From assembly GCF_014647975.1 (NCBI RefSeq), contig NZ_BMQF01000007.1, positions 1-64,000 on the forward strand: DNA of 64,000 bases, in the 5' to 3' direction. This document shows, piece after piece, positions 16,373 through 25,389 of the stretch; the stretch's first letter is position 1; each line of letters opens with the position of its first letter. Origin of the DNA: Streptomyces fumigatiscleroticus (GTDB lineage: Bacteria; Actinomycetota; Actinomycetes; Streptomycetales; Streptomycetaceae). Made by a program: the position numbers and the translations under genes. The notes under the pieces are model-generated. The model saw nothing but the letters and a program-made list of their open reading frames with translations. It did not search any database and was not told the DNA's origin.

Positions 16373-17497
16373 GTGGCAGCCAACGACCGGGCAGCAGCTC
16401 CCGGAAAGTCCGGTGGGAGTGCCGGTTCCGATGGCCTGATGCGTGCCTCGCTGAGCGCCGTGGCACCCGGTACGGCCCTGCGTGACGGCCTGGAGCGGGT
16501 GCTCCGCGGCAACACCGGCGGTCTGATAGTGCTGGGCTCGGACAAGACCGTCGAGGCGATGTGCACCGGCGGCTTCGTGCTGGACGTCGAGTTCACCGCG
16601 ACCCGGCTGCGCGAGCTGTGCAAGCTCGACGGCGGCATCGTGCTCTCCACCGATCTGTCGAAGATCCTGCGGGCGGGCGTCCAGCTGGTCCCGGACCCCA
16701 CGATCCCCACGGAGGAGACGGGCACCCGGCACCGCACGGCGGACCGGGTCAGCAAGCAGGTCGGCTTCCCCGTGGTCTCGGTCTCCCAGTCGATGCGGCT
16801 GATCGCGCTGTACGTCGACGGCCAGCGCCGCGTGCTGGAGGACTCCGCCGCGATCCTGTCCCGCGCCAACCAGGCGCTGGCGACCCTGGAGCGCTACAAG
16901 CTCCGCCTCGACGAGGTCGCGGGCACGCTGTCGGCGCTGGAGATCGAGGACCTGGTGACCGTCCGGGACGTCTCGGCGGTCGCCCAGCGCCTGGAGATGG
17001 TGCGCCGGATCGCCACGGAGATCGCCGAGTACGTGGTGGAGCTGGGCACGGACGGACGGCTGCTCGCCCTCCAGCTGGACGAGCTGATCGCCGGCGTGGA
17101 GCCCGAGCGCGAGCTGGTGGTGCGGGACTACGTGCCCGAGCCGACGGCCAAGCGCTCGCGCACGGTCGAGGAGGCACTCGCCGAGCTGGACAAGCAGAGC
17201 CACGCCGAGCTCCTCGAACTGCCGACGGTGGCCCGCGCCCTGGGCTACACCGGTTCCCCGGAGACGCTCGACTCGGCGGTGTCGCCGCGCGGCTTCCGGC
17301 TGCTGGCGAAGGTCCCTCGGCTGCCCGGCGCGATCATCGACCGCCTGGTGGAGCACTTCGGCGGCCTCCAGAAGCTGCTCGCCGCCAGCGTCGACGACCT
17401 CCAGACGGTGGACGGCGTCGGCGAGGCACGCGCGCGCAGCGTCCGCGAGGGTCTGTCGCGGCTGGCGGAGTCGTCCATCCTGGAGCGGTACGTCTAG
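16373..17497 (+). CDS. disA: DNA integrity scanning diadenylate cyclase DisA
   Basis: A 374-residue enzyme that makes c-di-AMP from two ATP and couples this to DNA damage sensing. The N-terminal DAC domain shows the DGA-type motif as LDGGIVLS near residue 83 and the RHR motif in GTRHRTAD near residue 122. A helical linker and a C-terminal helix-hairpin-helix DNA-binding domain (TVDGVGEARARSVREGL) follow. The GTG start at 16373 has a GGAGGA site upstream. It probably forms an operon with radA. Confidence 0.95.
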   Translation: MAANDRAAAPGKSGGSAGSDGLMRASLSAVAPGTALRDGLERVLRGNTGGLIVLGSDKTVEAMCTGGFVLDVEFTATRLRELCKLDGGIVLSTDLSKILRAGVQLVPDPTIPTEETGTRHRTADRVSKQVGFPVVSVSQSMRLIALYVDGQRRVLEDSAAILSRANQALATLERYKLRLDEVAGTLSALEIEDLVTVRDVSAVAQRLEMVRRIATEIAEYVVELGTDGRLLALQLDELIAGVEPERELVVRDYVPEPTAKRSRTVEEALAELDKQSHAELLELPTVARALGYTGSPETLDSAVSPRGFRLLAKVPRLPGAIIDRLVEHFGGLQKLLAASVDDLQTVDGVGEARARSVREGLSRLAESSILERYV

Positions 17498-17577
17498 CTC
17501 CGCCGACGGTCCAGCGCCTCACCTGCGTGTTCGTCGTGGCTGGTCGCGCCGTTCCCCGCGCTCCGTCAGGGGTGCGG

Positions 17578-18420
17578 TCAGTCGTTCTCCAGCACGAACG
17601 ACGTCTGCACCTTCGCGAACCCCGGTGCCTTCGCCTCCACCAGGTAGGTGCCCGCCGGCGCCGCCCCGGCCCTGGGGGTCGCGCACTTCGGGGCGCTGGC
17701 CTTGCGGTCCCATGTCACGGTGTAGGTGATGCCGCTCTTGGCCGGCACCCGGTAGACCAGGTTCCCGGCGCCCTGTGGGCAGTCCTTGGAGGACCAGAAG
17801 GCGTCGTCGCTGCCGGTCCGGGTGATCGTCACGACCGCGCTCTTCGGCCCGAGATCGACTTTGCAGTCGCCGGCGGAGGTGTTCCGGGCGGTGAGTTCGA
17901 AGGCGGGCTTGCGGCCGGGCTCGTAGGTGTTGTCCACGCTGCGCAGGCTCAGCTTGACCGTGTCGGAGGTGCAGTCGGGCAGCGCGGACCCGGCCGGGAG
18001 CGCATCGCCCGCACCGACGGCACCCGAGGCGCCGGCGCTCTGCGCTCCCCCGCCGGCCTCGCCGCCGGAGCCGGCCGAGCCGGAGCCGCCGGAACCGCCG
18101 TCCCCGGAGCCGGACCCGTCACCGTCGCCGGAGCCCGAACCGCCCCCGGAGCCCGAGCCGTTGGAGCCGCCGGACCCCGACTCGTCGCGCCCGCCGGGCG
18201 CCTGACTGATCGCCGGTCCGGAGTCCGACGGGCCGGGCGTGATCGAGGGTGCGGGATTCTTGCCGTCGGCCCCGTTGTCGTGGTTCCCCCCGCCGCCGCC
18301 CGCGGTGACGATCCACACGATCAGCAGCGCCAACAGGGCGACCACGGACAGCAGTAGGACCCTCCGTCGCCAGTAGATGGAGGAGGGAAGCGGCCCGACC
18401 GGATTGCGCAGAGATCCCAC
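17578..18420 (-). CDS. Membrane-anchored exported protein with Gly/Ser linker
   Basis: A 280-residue protein with one N-terminal transmembrane helix (about residues 20-41, following a YWRRR stop-transfer). A long low-complexity Gly/Ser/Asp linker (about 70-135) leads to a C-terminal extracytoplasmic beta domain of about 130 residues. Four to five cysteines in that domain (DCTSD, GDCKVD, KDCPQG, PKCATP) suggest disulfides. It resembles DUF4232-like domains of actinobacterial surface proteins, but I am not certain. The GTG start at 18420 was chosen because the frame upstream is not protein-like. Confidence 0.75.
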   Translation of the reverse strand: MGSLRNPVGPLPSSIYWRRRVLLLSVVALLALLIVWIVTAGGGGGNHDNGADGKNPAPSITPGPSDSGPAISQAPGGRDESGSGGSNGSGSGGGSGSGDGDGSGSGDGGSGGSGSAGSGGEAGGGAQSAGASGAVGAGDALPAGSALPDCTSDTVKLSLRSVDNTYEPGRKPAFELTARNTSAGDCKVDLGPKSAVVTITRTGSDDAFWSSKDCPQGAGNLVYRVPAKSGITYTVTWDRKASAPKCATPRAGAAPAGTYLVEAKAPGFAKVQTSFVLEND

Positions 18421-18483
18421 GGCGCAAACTGTACGAGAGATCGGCGCTTCCACTGGCCTCACCCGCCGCCAGGAGCGACAACT

Positions 18484-18506
18484 TTTCCGGATCATCATTC
18501 CGGAAA
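18484..18506. promoter_or_regulatory. Inverted repeat in the 18421-18902 divergent intergenic region
   Basis: TTTCCGG and CCGGAAA (18484-18490, 18500-18506) form a 7-bp dyad around a 9-base spacer. It lies 64 bases upstream of the exported-protein start, in a 482-bp gap before mutY. An open frame at 18559-18906 has the composition of random high-GC sequence, and I do not call it. Confidence 0.35.
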
Positions 18507-18902
18507 CGGCCTGCCCAGCGCCGGTTTCCGCCAGCCGGAGCCACATCCGTCACCGGACGTGACCATGACGACTCGAAGGTCACTCTCCGTAAGCGTGATC
18601 GCCGCGGCACCGGGCCCTGCCGCCGCCTCGCCGCCACCGCCCGCGGCGGACCGGTTCGATTACCGGACACGCCGGGCACCGGCCGGAAGGCCGAACTCCG
18701 CCGCCCGCGCACGGCGTTGGCGTTCTCGCCGTTGCGGTCCCGCCGCGGCGCCGCCCACGCGTTCACGTTCGCGCTCCTTGCAGCTTTGGCCACGGCTCCG
18801 GCGCGCACCTCCCGGTCCCGTGCCGGGACGCCGCCGGACGCCGTACCGCCGGGGTGGCGCTGAGCCCGTGCGGCCGTCCCGGCATGGCAGGATCAAAGGG
18901 CC

Positions 18903-19841
18903 ATGACTGCGCCCACGAAGTCCCCGTACACCGGCCCCGCCGACCCCGCCGCCCGCGAGGGCGCCCCCGGCGGGCCGCTGCACCTCCCCGTCATCGCCTG
19001 GTTCGACGAGCACGCCCGCGACCTGCCGTGGCGGCGCCCCCAGGCCGGTCCCTGGGGAGTGATGGTCAGCGAGTTCATGCTCCAGCAGACGCCGGTGAGC
19101 CGCGTGCTGCCCGTCTACGAGCAGTGGATGGCCCGCTGGCCGCGCCCCGCCGACCTGGCCGCGGAGGCGCCCGGTGAGGCGGTCCGCGCCTGGGGCCGGC
19201 TCGGCTATCCGCGCCGTGCCCTGCGGCTGCACGGCGCCGCGGTCGCCATAACGGAACGGCACGGCGGGGACGTACCCTCCGACCACGCGCAGCTGCTCGC
19301 GCTGCCCGGCATCGGCGAGTACACGGCCTCGGCCGTGGCCTCCTTCGCCTACGGCCGGCGCCATCCCGTCCTGGACACCAATGTCCGCCGGGTCTTCGCG
19401 CGGGCCGTCACCGGCGTCCAGTACCCGCCCAACGCCACCACCGCCGCCGAACGCCGGCTCGCCCGTGAGCTGCTGCCGGACGACGAGCGCACCGCCGCCC
19501 GCTGGGCCGCCGCCTCCATGGAGCTGGGCGCGCTGGTGTGCACGGCGCGGAACGAGTCCTGCCACCGCTGCCCGATCGCCGCGCAGTGCGCGTGGCGGCT
19601 GGCGGGCAAGCCGGAGCACGACGGCCCGCCGCGCCGCGGCCAGACGTACGCGGGCACCGACCGCCAGGTGCGCGGCCGGCTGCTGGCCGTGTTGCGGGAG
19701 GCCCACGCGCCGGTTCCGCAGGCGGCCCTGGACCGGGTGTGGCAGGAACCGGTGCAGCGCGCCCGGGCGCTGGACGGGCTCGTCGCCGACGGGCTGGTGG
19801 AGCCGCTGCCGGGCGGGCTGTACCGGCTGCCGCTGACCTGA
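18903..19841 (+). CDS. mutY: A/G-specific adenine DNA glycosylase
   Basis: A 312-residue base-excision repair enzyme that removes adenine mispaired with 8-oxoguanine. The helix-hairpin-helix GPD module has LPGIGEYTASAV near residue 135 and the catalytic aspartate in VLDTNVRR near residue 158. The iron-sulfur cluster cysteines follow as CTARNESCHRCPIAAQC. The protein is shorter than E. coli MutY, with a reduced C-terminal NUDIX-like domain, as is common in actinobacteria. The start is the ATG at 18903. Confidence 0.93.
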   Translation: MTAPTKSPYTGPADPAAREGAPGGPLHLPVIAWFDEHARDLPWRRPQAGPWGVMVSEFMLQQTPVSRVLPVYEQWMARWPRPADLAAEAPGEAVRAWGRLGYPRRALRLHGAAVAITERHGGDVPSDHAQLLALPGIGEYTASAVASFAYGRRHPVLDTNVRRVFARAVTGVQYPPNATTAAERRLARELLPDDERTAARWAAASMELGALVCTARNESCHRCPIAAQCAWRLAGKPEHDGPPRRGQTYAGTDRQVRGRLLAVLREAHAPVPQAALDRVWQEPVQRARALDGLVADGLVEPLPGGLYRLPLT

Positions 19842-20072
19842 CATCACCCCATACCGCACCAAACAGCCCATATCCGCGCCCCGTTCCTCCTTCCGTTACA
19901 CAACCGACGGACAGCCGAAGGCAGGCCGCAGGCTGCTTCGCACAGCGCCGTGACAACGCCTCCGTACTTTCGTTCCCGTGCCCCGCAGGCACGGCACACG
20001 ACGGACCACAGGCAGTGACCCCGGCGGCGACGACCAGCCGGTCCGGGGACGGGGAGCGGGAGGCGGTTGACC

Positions 20073-20612
20073 ATGGCGCAGGGCGAGGTGCTCGAGTTCG
20101 AGGAGTACGTCCGCACCCGGCAGGACGCGCTGCTGCGCAGCGCCCGCCGGCTGGTCCCGGACCCGGTCGACGCCCAGGACCTGCTCCAGACGGCGCTGGT
20201 GCGGACGTACGGCCGCTGGGACGGCATCGCGGACAAGCGGCTCGCCGACGCCTATCTGCGCCGCGTGATGATCAACACCCGGACCGAGTGGTGGCGGGCC
20301 CGGAAGCTGGAGGAGGTGCCGACCGAGCAGCTCCCGGAGGCCTCCGTCGACGACTCCACCGAGCAGCACGCGGACCGCGCCCTGCTGATGGACGTCCTGA
20401 AGGTGCTGGCTCCCAAGCAGCGCAGTGTGGTGGTGCTGCGACACTGGGAGCAGATGTCCACGGAGGAGACGGCCGCCGCCCTCGGCATGTCGGCCGGAAC
20501 GGTCAAGAGCACGCTGCACCGGGCGCTCGCCCGGCTCCGCGAGGAGCTCCAGGCGCGCGGTCTGGACGCACGCGCGCTGGAGCGTGAGGAGCGGGAGCGT
20601 TGCTCGGCCTGA
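20073..20612 (+). CDS. sigE: ECF RNA polymerase sigma factor SigE
   Basis: A 179-residue ECF sigma factor (SigE in S. coelicolor) that directs the cell-envelope stress response. Region 2 spans about residues 10-80 (DALLRSARRLVPDPVDAQDLLQ), and region 4 about 110-165 (LAPKQRSVVVLRHWEQMSTEETAAAL). There is no anti-sigma gene. As known for the S. coelicolor operon, activity is set at transcription by the CseBC system encoded downstream. The ATG at 20073 has a GGGAGG site. The gap 19842-20072 must hold its promoter, but I cannot define CseB sites there. Confidence 0.95.
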   Translation: MAQGEVLEFEEYVRTRQDALLRSARRLVPDPVDAQDLLQTALVRTYGRWDGIADKRLADAYLRRVMINTRTEWWRARKLEEVPTEQLPEASVDDSTEQHADRALLMDVLKVLAPKQRSVVVLRHWEQMSTEETAAALGMSAGTVKSTLHRALARLREELQARGLDARALEREERERCSA

Positions 20613-21253
20613 CCGGCGCGGGGCCCACCCGGGCCACCTTCCGGGCGGTGAGCACGGCGGTGGCCGTGGTCGCCGCCCTCGCCCTGGTGCTCACCTCCTG
20701 TGCCGCCGGCGGCACCGGTGCCCGCGACGAGGGCCCGGCGCACGCCGACTCGGTGGGGGCGGGCGCCGCCCCCTCGACCTCCGCCACCGCGTCCCGCACC
20801 CCGGACCGCGTCGACGCGGTCCGGCTGGTGAAGGCCGACGCGAGGGTCTCGGCGGAGGTCAAGCGCGAGCTGAAACCGTGCGCCGGCGACGAGTACCCCG
20901 TCGACGTCTCCTACGGCGAGCTGACCGGCACATCCGCCGACGACATCGTCGTCAATGTGCTGACCTGCGGTGACGCGGTGGGCGTCGGGTCGTATGTGTA
21001 TCGCGAGGAGGACGGCGAGTACCACAATGTGTTCCAGGCCGAGGAGCCCCCGGTCTACGCGGAGATCGACCGCGGCGACCTGGTGGTGACCAAGCAGGTC
21101 TACGAGAAGGGCGACCCGGTGTCGAGTCCGTCCGGCGAGAACGTGATCACGTACCGCTGGTCCGCGGGCCGGTTCACCGAGGAGTACCGCACGCACAACG
21201 ACTACAGCAACGCCGTCGGCGGCGACCCGGCCCCGGCCCCCGCCGACGGCTGA
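20600..21253 (+). CDS. cseA: Lipoprotein CseA, modulator of SigE expression
   Basis: A 217-residue lipoprotein with a signal peptide and lipobox LTSC around residues 31-34, then a Gly/Ala/Ser-rich spacer and an extracytoplasmic domain. In S. coelicolor CseA dampens the SigE response, probably by acting on CseC. The TTG at 20600 overlaps the sigE stop by 13 bp. GTG 20648 is a possible later start but would leave a signal peptide without its arginines. Its position between sigE and cseB supports the name. Confidence 0.88.
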   Translation: MLGLTGAGPTRATFRAVSTAVAVVAALALVLTSCAAGGTGARDEGPAHADSVGAGAAPSTSATASRTPDRVDAVRLVKADARVSAEVKRELKPCAGDEYPVDVSYGELTGTSADDIVVNVLTCGDAVGVGSYVYREEDGEYHNVFQAEEPPVYAEIDRGDLVVTKQVYEKGDPVSSPSGENVITYRWSAGRFTEEYRTHNDYSNAVGGDPAPAPADG

Positions 21254-21375
21254 CGGCGCGCGGCGGAGGTGAACCGATCGGCCCGCCGGATGCGATGTAC
21301 CGGTGAACGCGGCACCCGTATCGCGCGTCTGCACAGTGAGCACCCCAGAAGCACACGAGGACTGAGAGCACCGGG

Positions 21376-22080
21376 ATGGCAGACCAGACCCACGTCCTGT
21401 TCGTCGAGGACGACGACGTCATCCGCGAAGCCACGCAGCTCGCCCTGGAGCGGGACGGCTTCGCGGTCACCGCGATGCCCGACGGCCTGTCGGGCCTGGA
21501 GGCGTTCCGGACGGACCGCCCCGACATCGCGCTGCTGGACGTCATGGTCCCCGGCCTCGACGGGGTCAGCCTGTGCCGCCGGATCCGCGACGAGTCGACC
21601 GTGCCGGTGATCATGCTGTCGGCGCGGGCCGACTCCATCGACGTGGTGCTGGGTCTGGAGGCGGGCGCCGACGACTACGTGACCAAGCCGTTCGACGGGG
21701 CCGTGCTGGTCGCCCGGATCCGGGCGGTGCTGCGCCGCTTCGGTCACGCGAGCGGCGGCGACCGGGGGGAGCGGGCCGCCGCGGCGGACACCGGCGGGGT
21801 GCTGACCTTCGGCGAGCTGGAGATCGACACCGAGGGCATGGAGGTGCGCCGGGCCGGGGAGCCGGTGGCGCTCACCCCGACCGAGATGCGGCTGCTGCTG
21901 GAGTTCTCCTCCGCGCCCGGCACCGTGCTCTCCCGCGACAAGCTGCTGGAACGGGTGTGGGACTACGGCTGGGGCGGTGACACGCGGGTGGTCGACGTCC
22001 ATGTGCAGCGGCTGCGCACGAAGATCGGCCAGGACCGGATCGAGACGGTCCGCGGCTTCGGCTACAAGCTGAAGGCCTGA
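21376..22080 (+). CDS. cseB: Response regulator CseB
   Basis: A 234-residue OmpR/PhoB-type regulator that activates sigE transcription. The receiver domain (residues 6-118) has the phosphoacceptor D55 in LLDVMVPG, acidic residues near the N-terminus (EDDD) and the conserved lysine in YVTKPFDG. The C-terminal winged helix (about 138-232) contains TPTEMRLLLEF and VWDYGWGGDTRVVDVHVQRLR. It is followed eight bases later by the kinase gene cseC. Confidence 0.94.
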   Translation: MADQTHVLFVEDDDVIREATQLALERDGFAVTAMPDGLSGLEAFRTDRPDIALLDVMVPGLDGVSLCRRIRDESTVPVIMLSARADSIDVVLGLEAGADDYVTKPFDGAVLVARIRAVLRRFGHASGGDRGERAAAADTGGVLTFGELEIDTEGMEVRRAGEPVALTPTEMRLLLEFSSAPGTVLSRDKLLERVWDYGWGGDTRVVDVHVQRLRTKIGQDRIETVRGFGYKLKA

Positions 22081-22088
22081 GCCGGGGC

Positions 22089-23444
22089 ATGCGGGGCATG
22101 GCCGAGCTGCGGCGCCGGTGCGCGCGGCACCCGGAGCGTCCGGGTATCCGTACCGGCCTGAGGTGGAAGCTGAGTGCGGCGATCGCGCTGGTCGGTGCGC
22201 TGGTGGCGGTGGTCCTGAGCCTGGTCGTGCACAACGCGGCGCGGATGTCGATGCTGGACAACGCGCGCGACCTGGCCGACGAGCGGATCGTGATCGCCCA
22301 GCGCAACTACGAGCTGTCCGGCCGGACGAACTTCCCCAACGCCCGGATCGACGACCCGGACCTGCCCGCGGACCTGCGCAGGAAGGCCGAGGCCGGCCGG
22401 CGGGCCACCTATGTGACCGACCGGGCGAACGGGGTGCCGGACATCTGGGCCGCCGTGCCGCTGAAGGACGGGCACGTGATGTCCCTGCACACCGGTTTCA
22501 CCGACCGCAGCTCCGACATCCTCAAGGACCTCGACCAGGCGCTGGTGATCGGCTCCATCGCGGTGGTCCTCGGCGGCAGCGCGCTCGGCGTGCTGATCGG
22601 CGGGCATCTCTCCCGGCGGCTGCGCAAGGCGGCGGCCGCGGCGAACCGGGTCGCGGGGGGCGAGACGGAGGTACGGGTGCGGGACGCCCTCGGGGGTGTG
22701 GTGCGGGACGAGACCGACGACCTGGCCAGCGCGGTGGACGCGATGGCGGACGCCCTGCGGCAGCGGCTGGAGGCCGAGCGCCGGGTCACCGCCGACATCG
22801 CGCACGAGCTGCGCACCCCGGTGACCGGGCTGCTGACGGCGGCCGAGCTGCTGCCGCCGGGGCGCCCGACCGAGCTGGTGCTGGACCGGGCCAAGGCGAT
22901 GCGCACCCTGGTGGAGGACGTGCTGGAGGTGGCCCGGCTGGACAGCGCCTCGGAGCGGGCCGAGTTGCAGGACATCATGCTCGGCGAGTTCGTCGCCCGT
23001 AGGGTGGCGGCCAAGGACCCGGACGCGAAGGTGCGGGTGGTGCACGAGTCGGAGGTCACCACCGACCCGCGCCGGCTGGAGCGGGTCCTGTTCAACCTGC
23101 TCGCCAACGCCGCCCGGCACGGCCGGCCGCCCATCGAGGTCACCGTCGAGGGCCGGGTGGTCCGGGTCCGCGACCACGGCCCCGGCTTCCCCGGCGATCT
23201 GCTCGCCGAGGGGCCGAGCCGCTTCCGCACCGGCAGCAAGGACCGGGCCGGCCGAGGCCATGGGCTCGGGCTGACCATCGCGGCCGGCCAGGCCCGGGTG
23301 CTGGGCGCCCGGCTGACCTTCCGCAACGTCCGGGCGCCCGGGGCGCCGGAGGAGGTGCCGGCCGAGGGGGCGGTCGCGGTGCTGTGGCTGCCGGAGCACG
23401 CGCCGACCAACACCGGCAGCTTCCCGATGCTGCCGGCGCAGTGA
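22089..23444 (+). CDS. cseC: Sensor histidine kinase CseC
   Basis: A 451-residue membrane kinase that senses cell-wall damage and phosphorylates CseB. Two transmembrane helices (about 24-46 and 154-175) flank an extracytoplasmic sensor of about 105 residues. HAMP and HisKA domains follow, with the phosphoacceptor in HELRTPV near residue 239. The ATPase domain has an N-box (NLLANAARH) and G-boxes (DHGPGFPG, GHGLGL). The ATG at 22089 is used; another lies three codons on. Confidence 0.94.
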   Translation: MRGMAELRRRCARHPERPGIRTGLRWKLSAAIALVGALVAVVLSLVVHNAARMSMLDNARDLADERIVIAQRNYELSGRTNFPNARIDDPDLPADLRRKAEAGRRATYVTDRANGVPDIWAAVPLKDGHVMSLHTGFTDRSSDILKDLDQALVIGSIAVVLGGSALGVLIGGHLSRRLRKAAAAANRVAGGETEVRVRDALGGVVRDETDDLASAVDAMADALRQRLEAERRVTADIAHELRTPVTGLLTAAELLPPGRPTELVLDRAKAMRTLVEDVLEVARLDSASERAELQDIMLGEFVARRVAAKDPDAKVRVVHESEVTTDPRRLERVLFNLLANAARHGRPPIEVTVEGRVVRVRDHGPGFPGDLLAEGPSRFRTGSKDRAGRGHGLGLTIAAGQARVLGARLTFRNVRAPGAPEEVPAEGAVAVLWLPEHAPTNTGSFPMLPAQ

Positions 23445-23625
23445 CGCCGGTGCGGATACGGCCGGCCGGGCCCACTCCTCGTCCGGGTCGATTCCGCCCT
23501 CCCGGGCCCGGGTGAAGGAGAATGGGGCCGCCCGGCACACTGACAACGGTGCGAGGCGGGGTGTCATGGTCCGGCACATGACGGCGCGAGGCCCCCGGGG
23601 CGGATACCGCCCGGGAGCCTCGCAG

Positions 23626-23653
23626 GGCCGCTCCGGCAGCCGCCGGAGCGGCC
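23626..23653. terminator. Terminator between cseC and the MFS exporter gene
   Basis: A perfect 12-bp stem (GGCCGCTCCGGC at 23626-23637 with its complement at 23642-23653) and a 4-base loop. A second hairpin with one bulge (CCCGGGGCGG, about 23594-23616) precedes it. Together they serve the convergent sigE operon and exporter genes. Confidence 0.78.
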
Positions 23654-23661
23654 GGCCGGGG

Positions 23662-25266
23662 TCAGACCGCCTCGGTCACCGGCGCCTTGTCCACGGGAGC
23701 CGCCCCGTCCGCCGGGCCCTGATCCGTCTTCGGTCCCGCGCCCTTGAGCGGCACCTCCTTCACGAACAGGGCCGCCGCCAGCGCGATCACCGCGATCACG
23801 GATCCCAGCAGGAACGCCGAGTGGGTACCGGAGGAGACCGCGTGCTGGTACGCCTCCCGGGCCGCCGCCGGCAGCTTGGCCAGGCTCGCCGCGTCCAGCT
23901 GGGCGGACTGCTCGGTCACCTTGGAGCCCAGCGCCCCGGCCCGCTCGGCCATGACGTCCTGGACGCGGTGGTTGAAGAGCGCGCCCATGATCGCGACGCC
24001 GAAGGAGGAGCCGAGCGTACGGAACAGGGTGGTCGAGGAGGAGGCGACACCCATGTCCTTCATCTGCACGCTGTTCTGCGCGACCAGCATGGTGATCTGC
24101 ATCAGGCAGCCCATGCCCAGGCCCACGACCGCCATGTACACACCGGAGGTGAACCGGCTGGTGCCGGTGTCCATCAGCGACAGCAGATACAGCCCGACGA
24201 CCATCAGCACACCGCCGAGGATCGGGAAGATCTTGTACCGGCCGGTGTTCGTGGTCACCCGGCCCGCGACCATCGAGGTGACGAGCATGGCGCCGAGCAT
24301 CGGCAGGAGCAGCAGACCGGAGTTGGTGGCGGAGGCACCCTGCACCGCCTGCTGGTACAGCGGCAGGAAGAGCGTGGCGCCGAACATCACGAATCCGGTG
24401 ACGAAGCCGATGACGGACATCAGCGTGAAGTTGCGGCTGCGGAAGATGTGCAGCGGCACGACCGGCTCGGCGGCCCTGGTCTGCCAGAACACGAACCCGA
24501 CGAGCGCGGCGACCCCGATGCCGATCAGCTCCATGATCCGCGCGGAGGTCCAGGCGTACTCCGTGCCGCCCCAGGTGGTGACGAGCACGATGGCGGTGAT
24601 GCCGACGGTCAGTAGCGCGGCGCCCAGATAGTCGATCCGCGCCTTGGACCGCTTCTTCGGCAGGTGCAGGACGGCGCTGATGGCGATCAGCGCGACGGCG
24701 CCGAGCGGCAGGTTGATGTAGAAGGACCAGCGCCAGCCCCAGTTGTCGGTGATGGTGCCGCCGACCAGCGGTCCGCCGATCATCGCCAGCGCCATGACGG
24801 CGGCCATCATGCCCTGGTACTTGCCGCGCTCGCGCGGCGGGATCAGATCGCCGATGATCGCCATGACGCCGACCATCAGACCGCCGGCGCCCAGTCCCTG
24901 CACGGCGCGGAAGCCGATGAGCTCGCCCATGTTCTGGGCCATGCCGCTGAGTGCCGAGCCGATCAGGAAGAGCACGATCGAGCTCATGAAGGAGCCCTTG
25001 CGCCCGAACATGTCGCCGAGCTTGCCCCAGATCGGGGTGGAGGCCGCGGTGGCCAGGGTGTAGGCGGTGACCACCCACGACAGGTGTTCCAGACCGCCCA
25101 GCTCGCCCACGATCGTCGGCATCGCCGTACCGATGATCATGTTGTCCAGCATCGCGAGCATCATCGCGATCATCAGCGCGAGCAGCACGACCCGCACGCT
25201 CCTGGGCTGTTTCTCCGGTTGCGCCGCCCCCGCGCCGGCCACGTCGGCCATCGTCGCGTCCGCCAT
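23662..25266 (-). CDS. MFS multidrug exporter, DHA2 (EmrB/QacA) family
   Basis: A 534-residue transporter with about 14 hydrophobic helices, expected to export drugs by proton antiport. The motif GKLGDMFGRKGSF (loop 2-3) and the antiporter motif C-like region AVQGLGAGGLMVGVMAIIGD are visible. The N- and C-termini are polar. The gene is divergent from a TetR regulator, with a long inverted repeat between them, the classic arrangement of a drug-inducible exporter. The substrate is unknown. Confidence 0.92.
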   Translation of the reverse strand: MADATMADVAGAGAAQPEKQPRSVRVVLLALMIAMMLAMLDNMIIGTAMPTIVGELGGLEHLSWVVTAYTLATAASTPIWGKLGDMFGRKGSFMSSIVLFLIGSALSGMAQNMGELIGFRAVQGLGAGGLMVGVMAIIGDLIPPRERGKYQGMMAAVMALAMIGGPLVGGTITDNWGWRWSFYINLPLGAVALIAISAVLHLPKKRSKARIDYLGAALLTVGITAIVLVTTWGGTEYAWTSARIMELIGIGVAALVGFVFWQTRAAEPVVPLHIFRSRNFTLMSVIGFVTGFVMFGATLFLPLYQQAVQGASATNSGLLLLPMLGAMLVTSMVAGRVTTNTGRYKIFPILGGVLMVVGLYLLSLMDTGTSRFTSGVYMAVVGLGMGCLMQITMLVAQNSVQMKDMGVASSSTTLFRTLGSSFGVAIMGALFNHRVQDVMAERAGALGSKVTEQSAQLDAASLAKLPAAAREAYQHAVSSGTHSAFLLGSVIAVIALAAALFVKEVPLKGAGPKTDQGPADGAAPVDKAPVTEAV

Positions 25267-25290
25267 CGTCCCACTCCCCCAGTTCCAGCT

Positions 25291-25362
25291 ACTTACTTGC
25301 CGCCCGGCTAGTTGACTACACTGGGAAAGGTAGACGCGTAACTAGCCGGTCGTCAAGTAAGT
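25291..25362. promoter_or_regulatory. Long inverted-repeat operator between the exporter and tetR genes
   Basis: The left arm (25291-25316, beginning ACTTACTTG) and right arm (25338-25362, ending CAAGTAAGT) are reverse complements with two substitutions and one indel over about 25 bases, separated by 21 bases. Each arm carries ACTTACTTG and CCGGCTAGTT blocks. The element fills the space between the two divergent starts (25266 and 25390). Binding by the adjacent TetR protein is inferred. Confidence 0.8.
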
Positions 25363-25389
25363 TTCCGGTGAACGCGCAGAGCAGGGAGG

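Noticed and set aside
18559..18906. 115-codon frame ahead of mutY
   Set aside because: It is Arg/Pro-rich without a ribosome binding site or recognisable domain, and it overlaps the mutY start.
19842..20072. Specific CseB binding sites before sigE
   Set aside because: No convincing direct or inverted repeat was found, and the consensus is not known to me well enough to place one.
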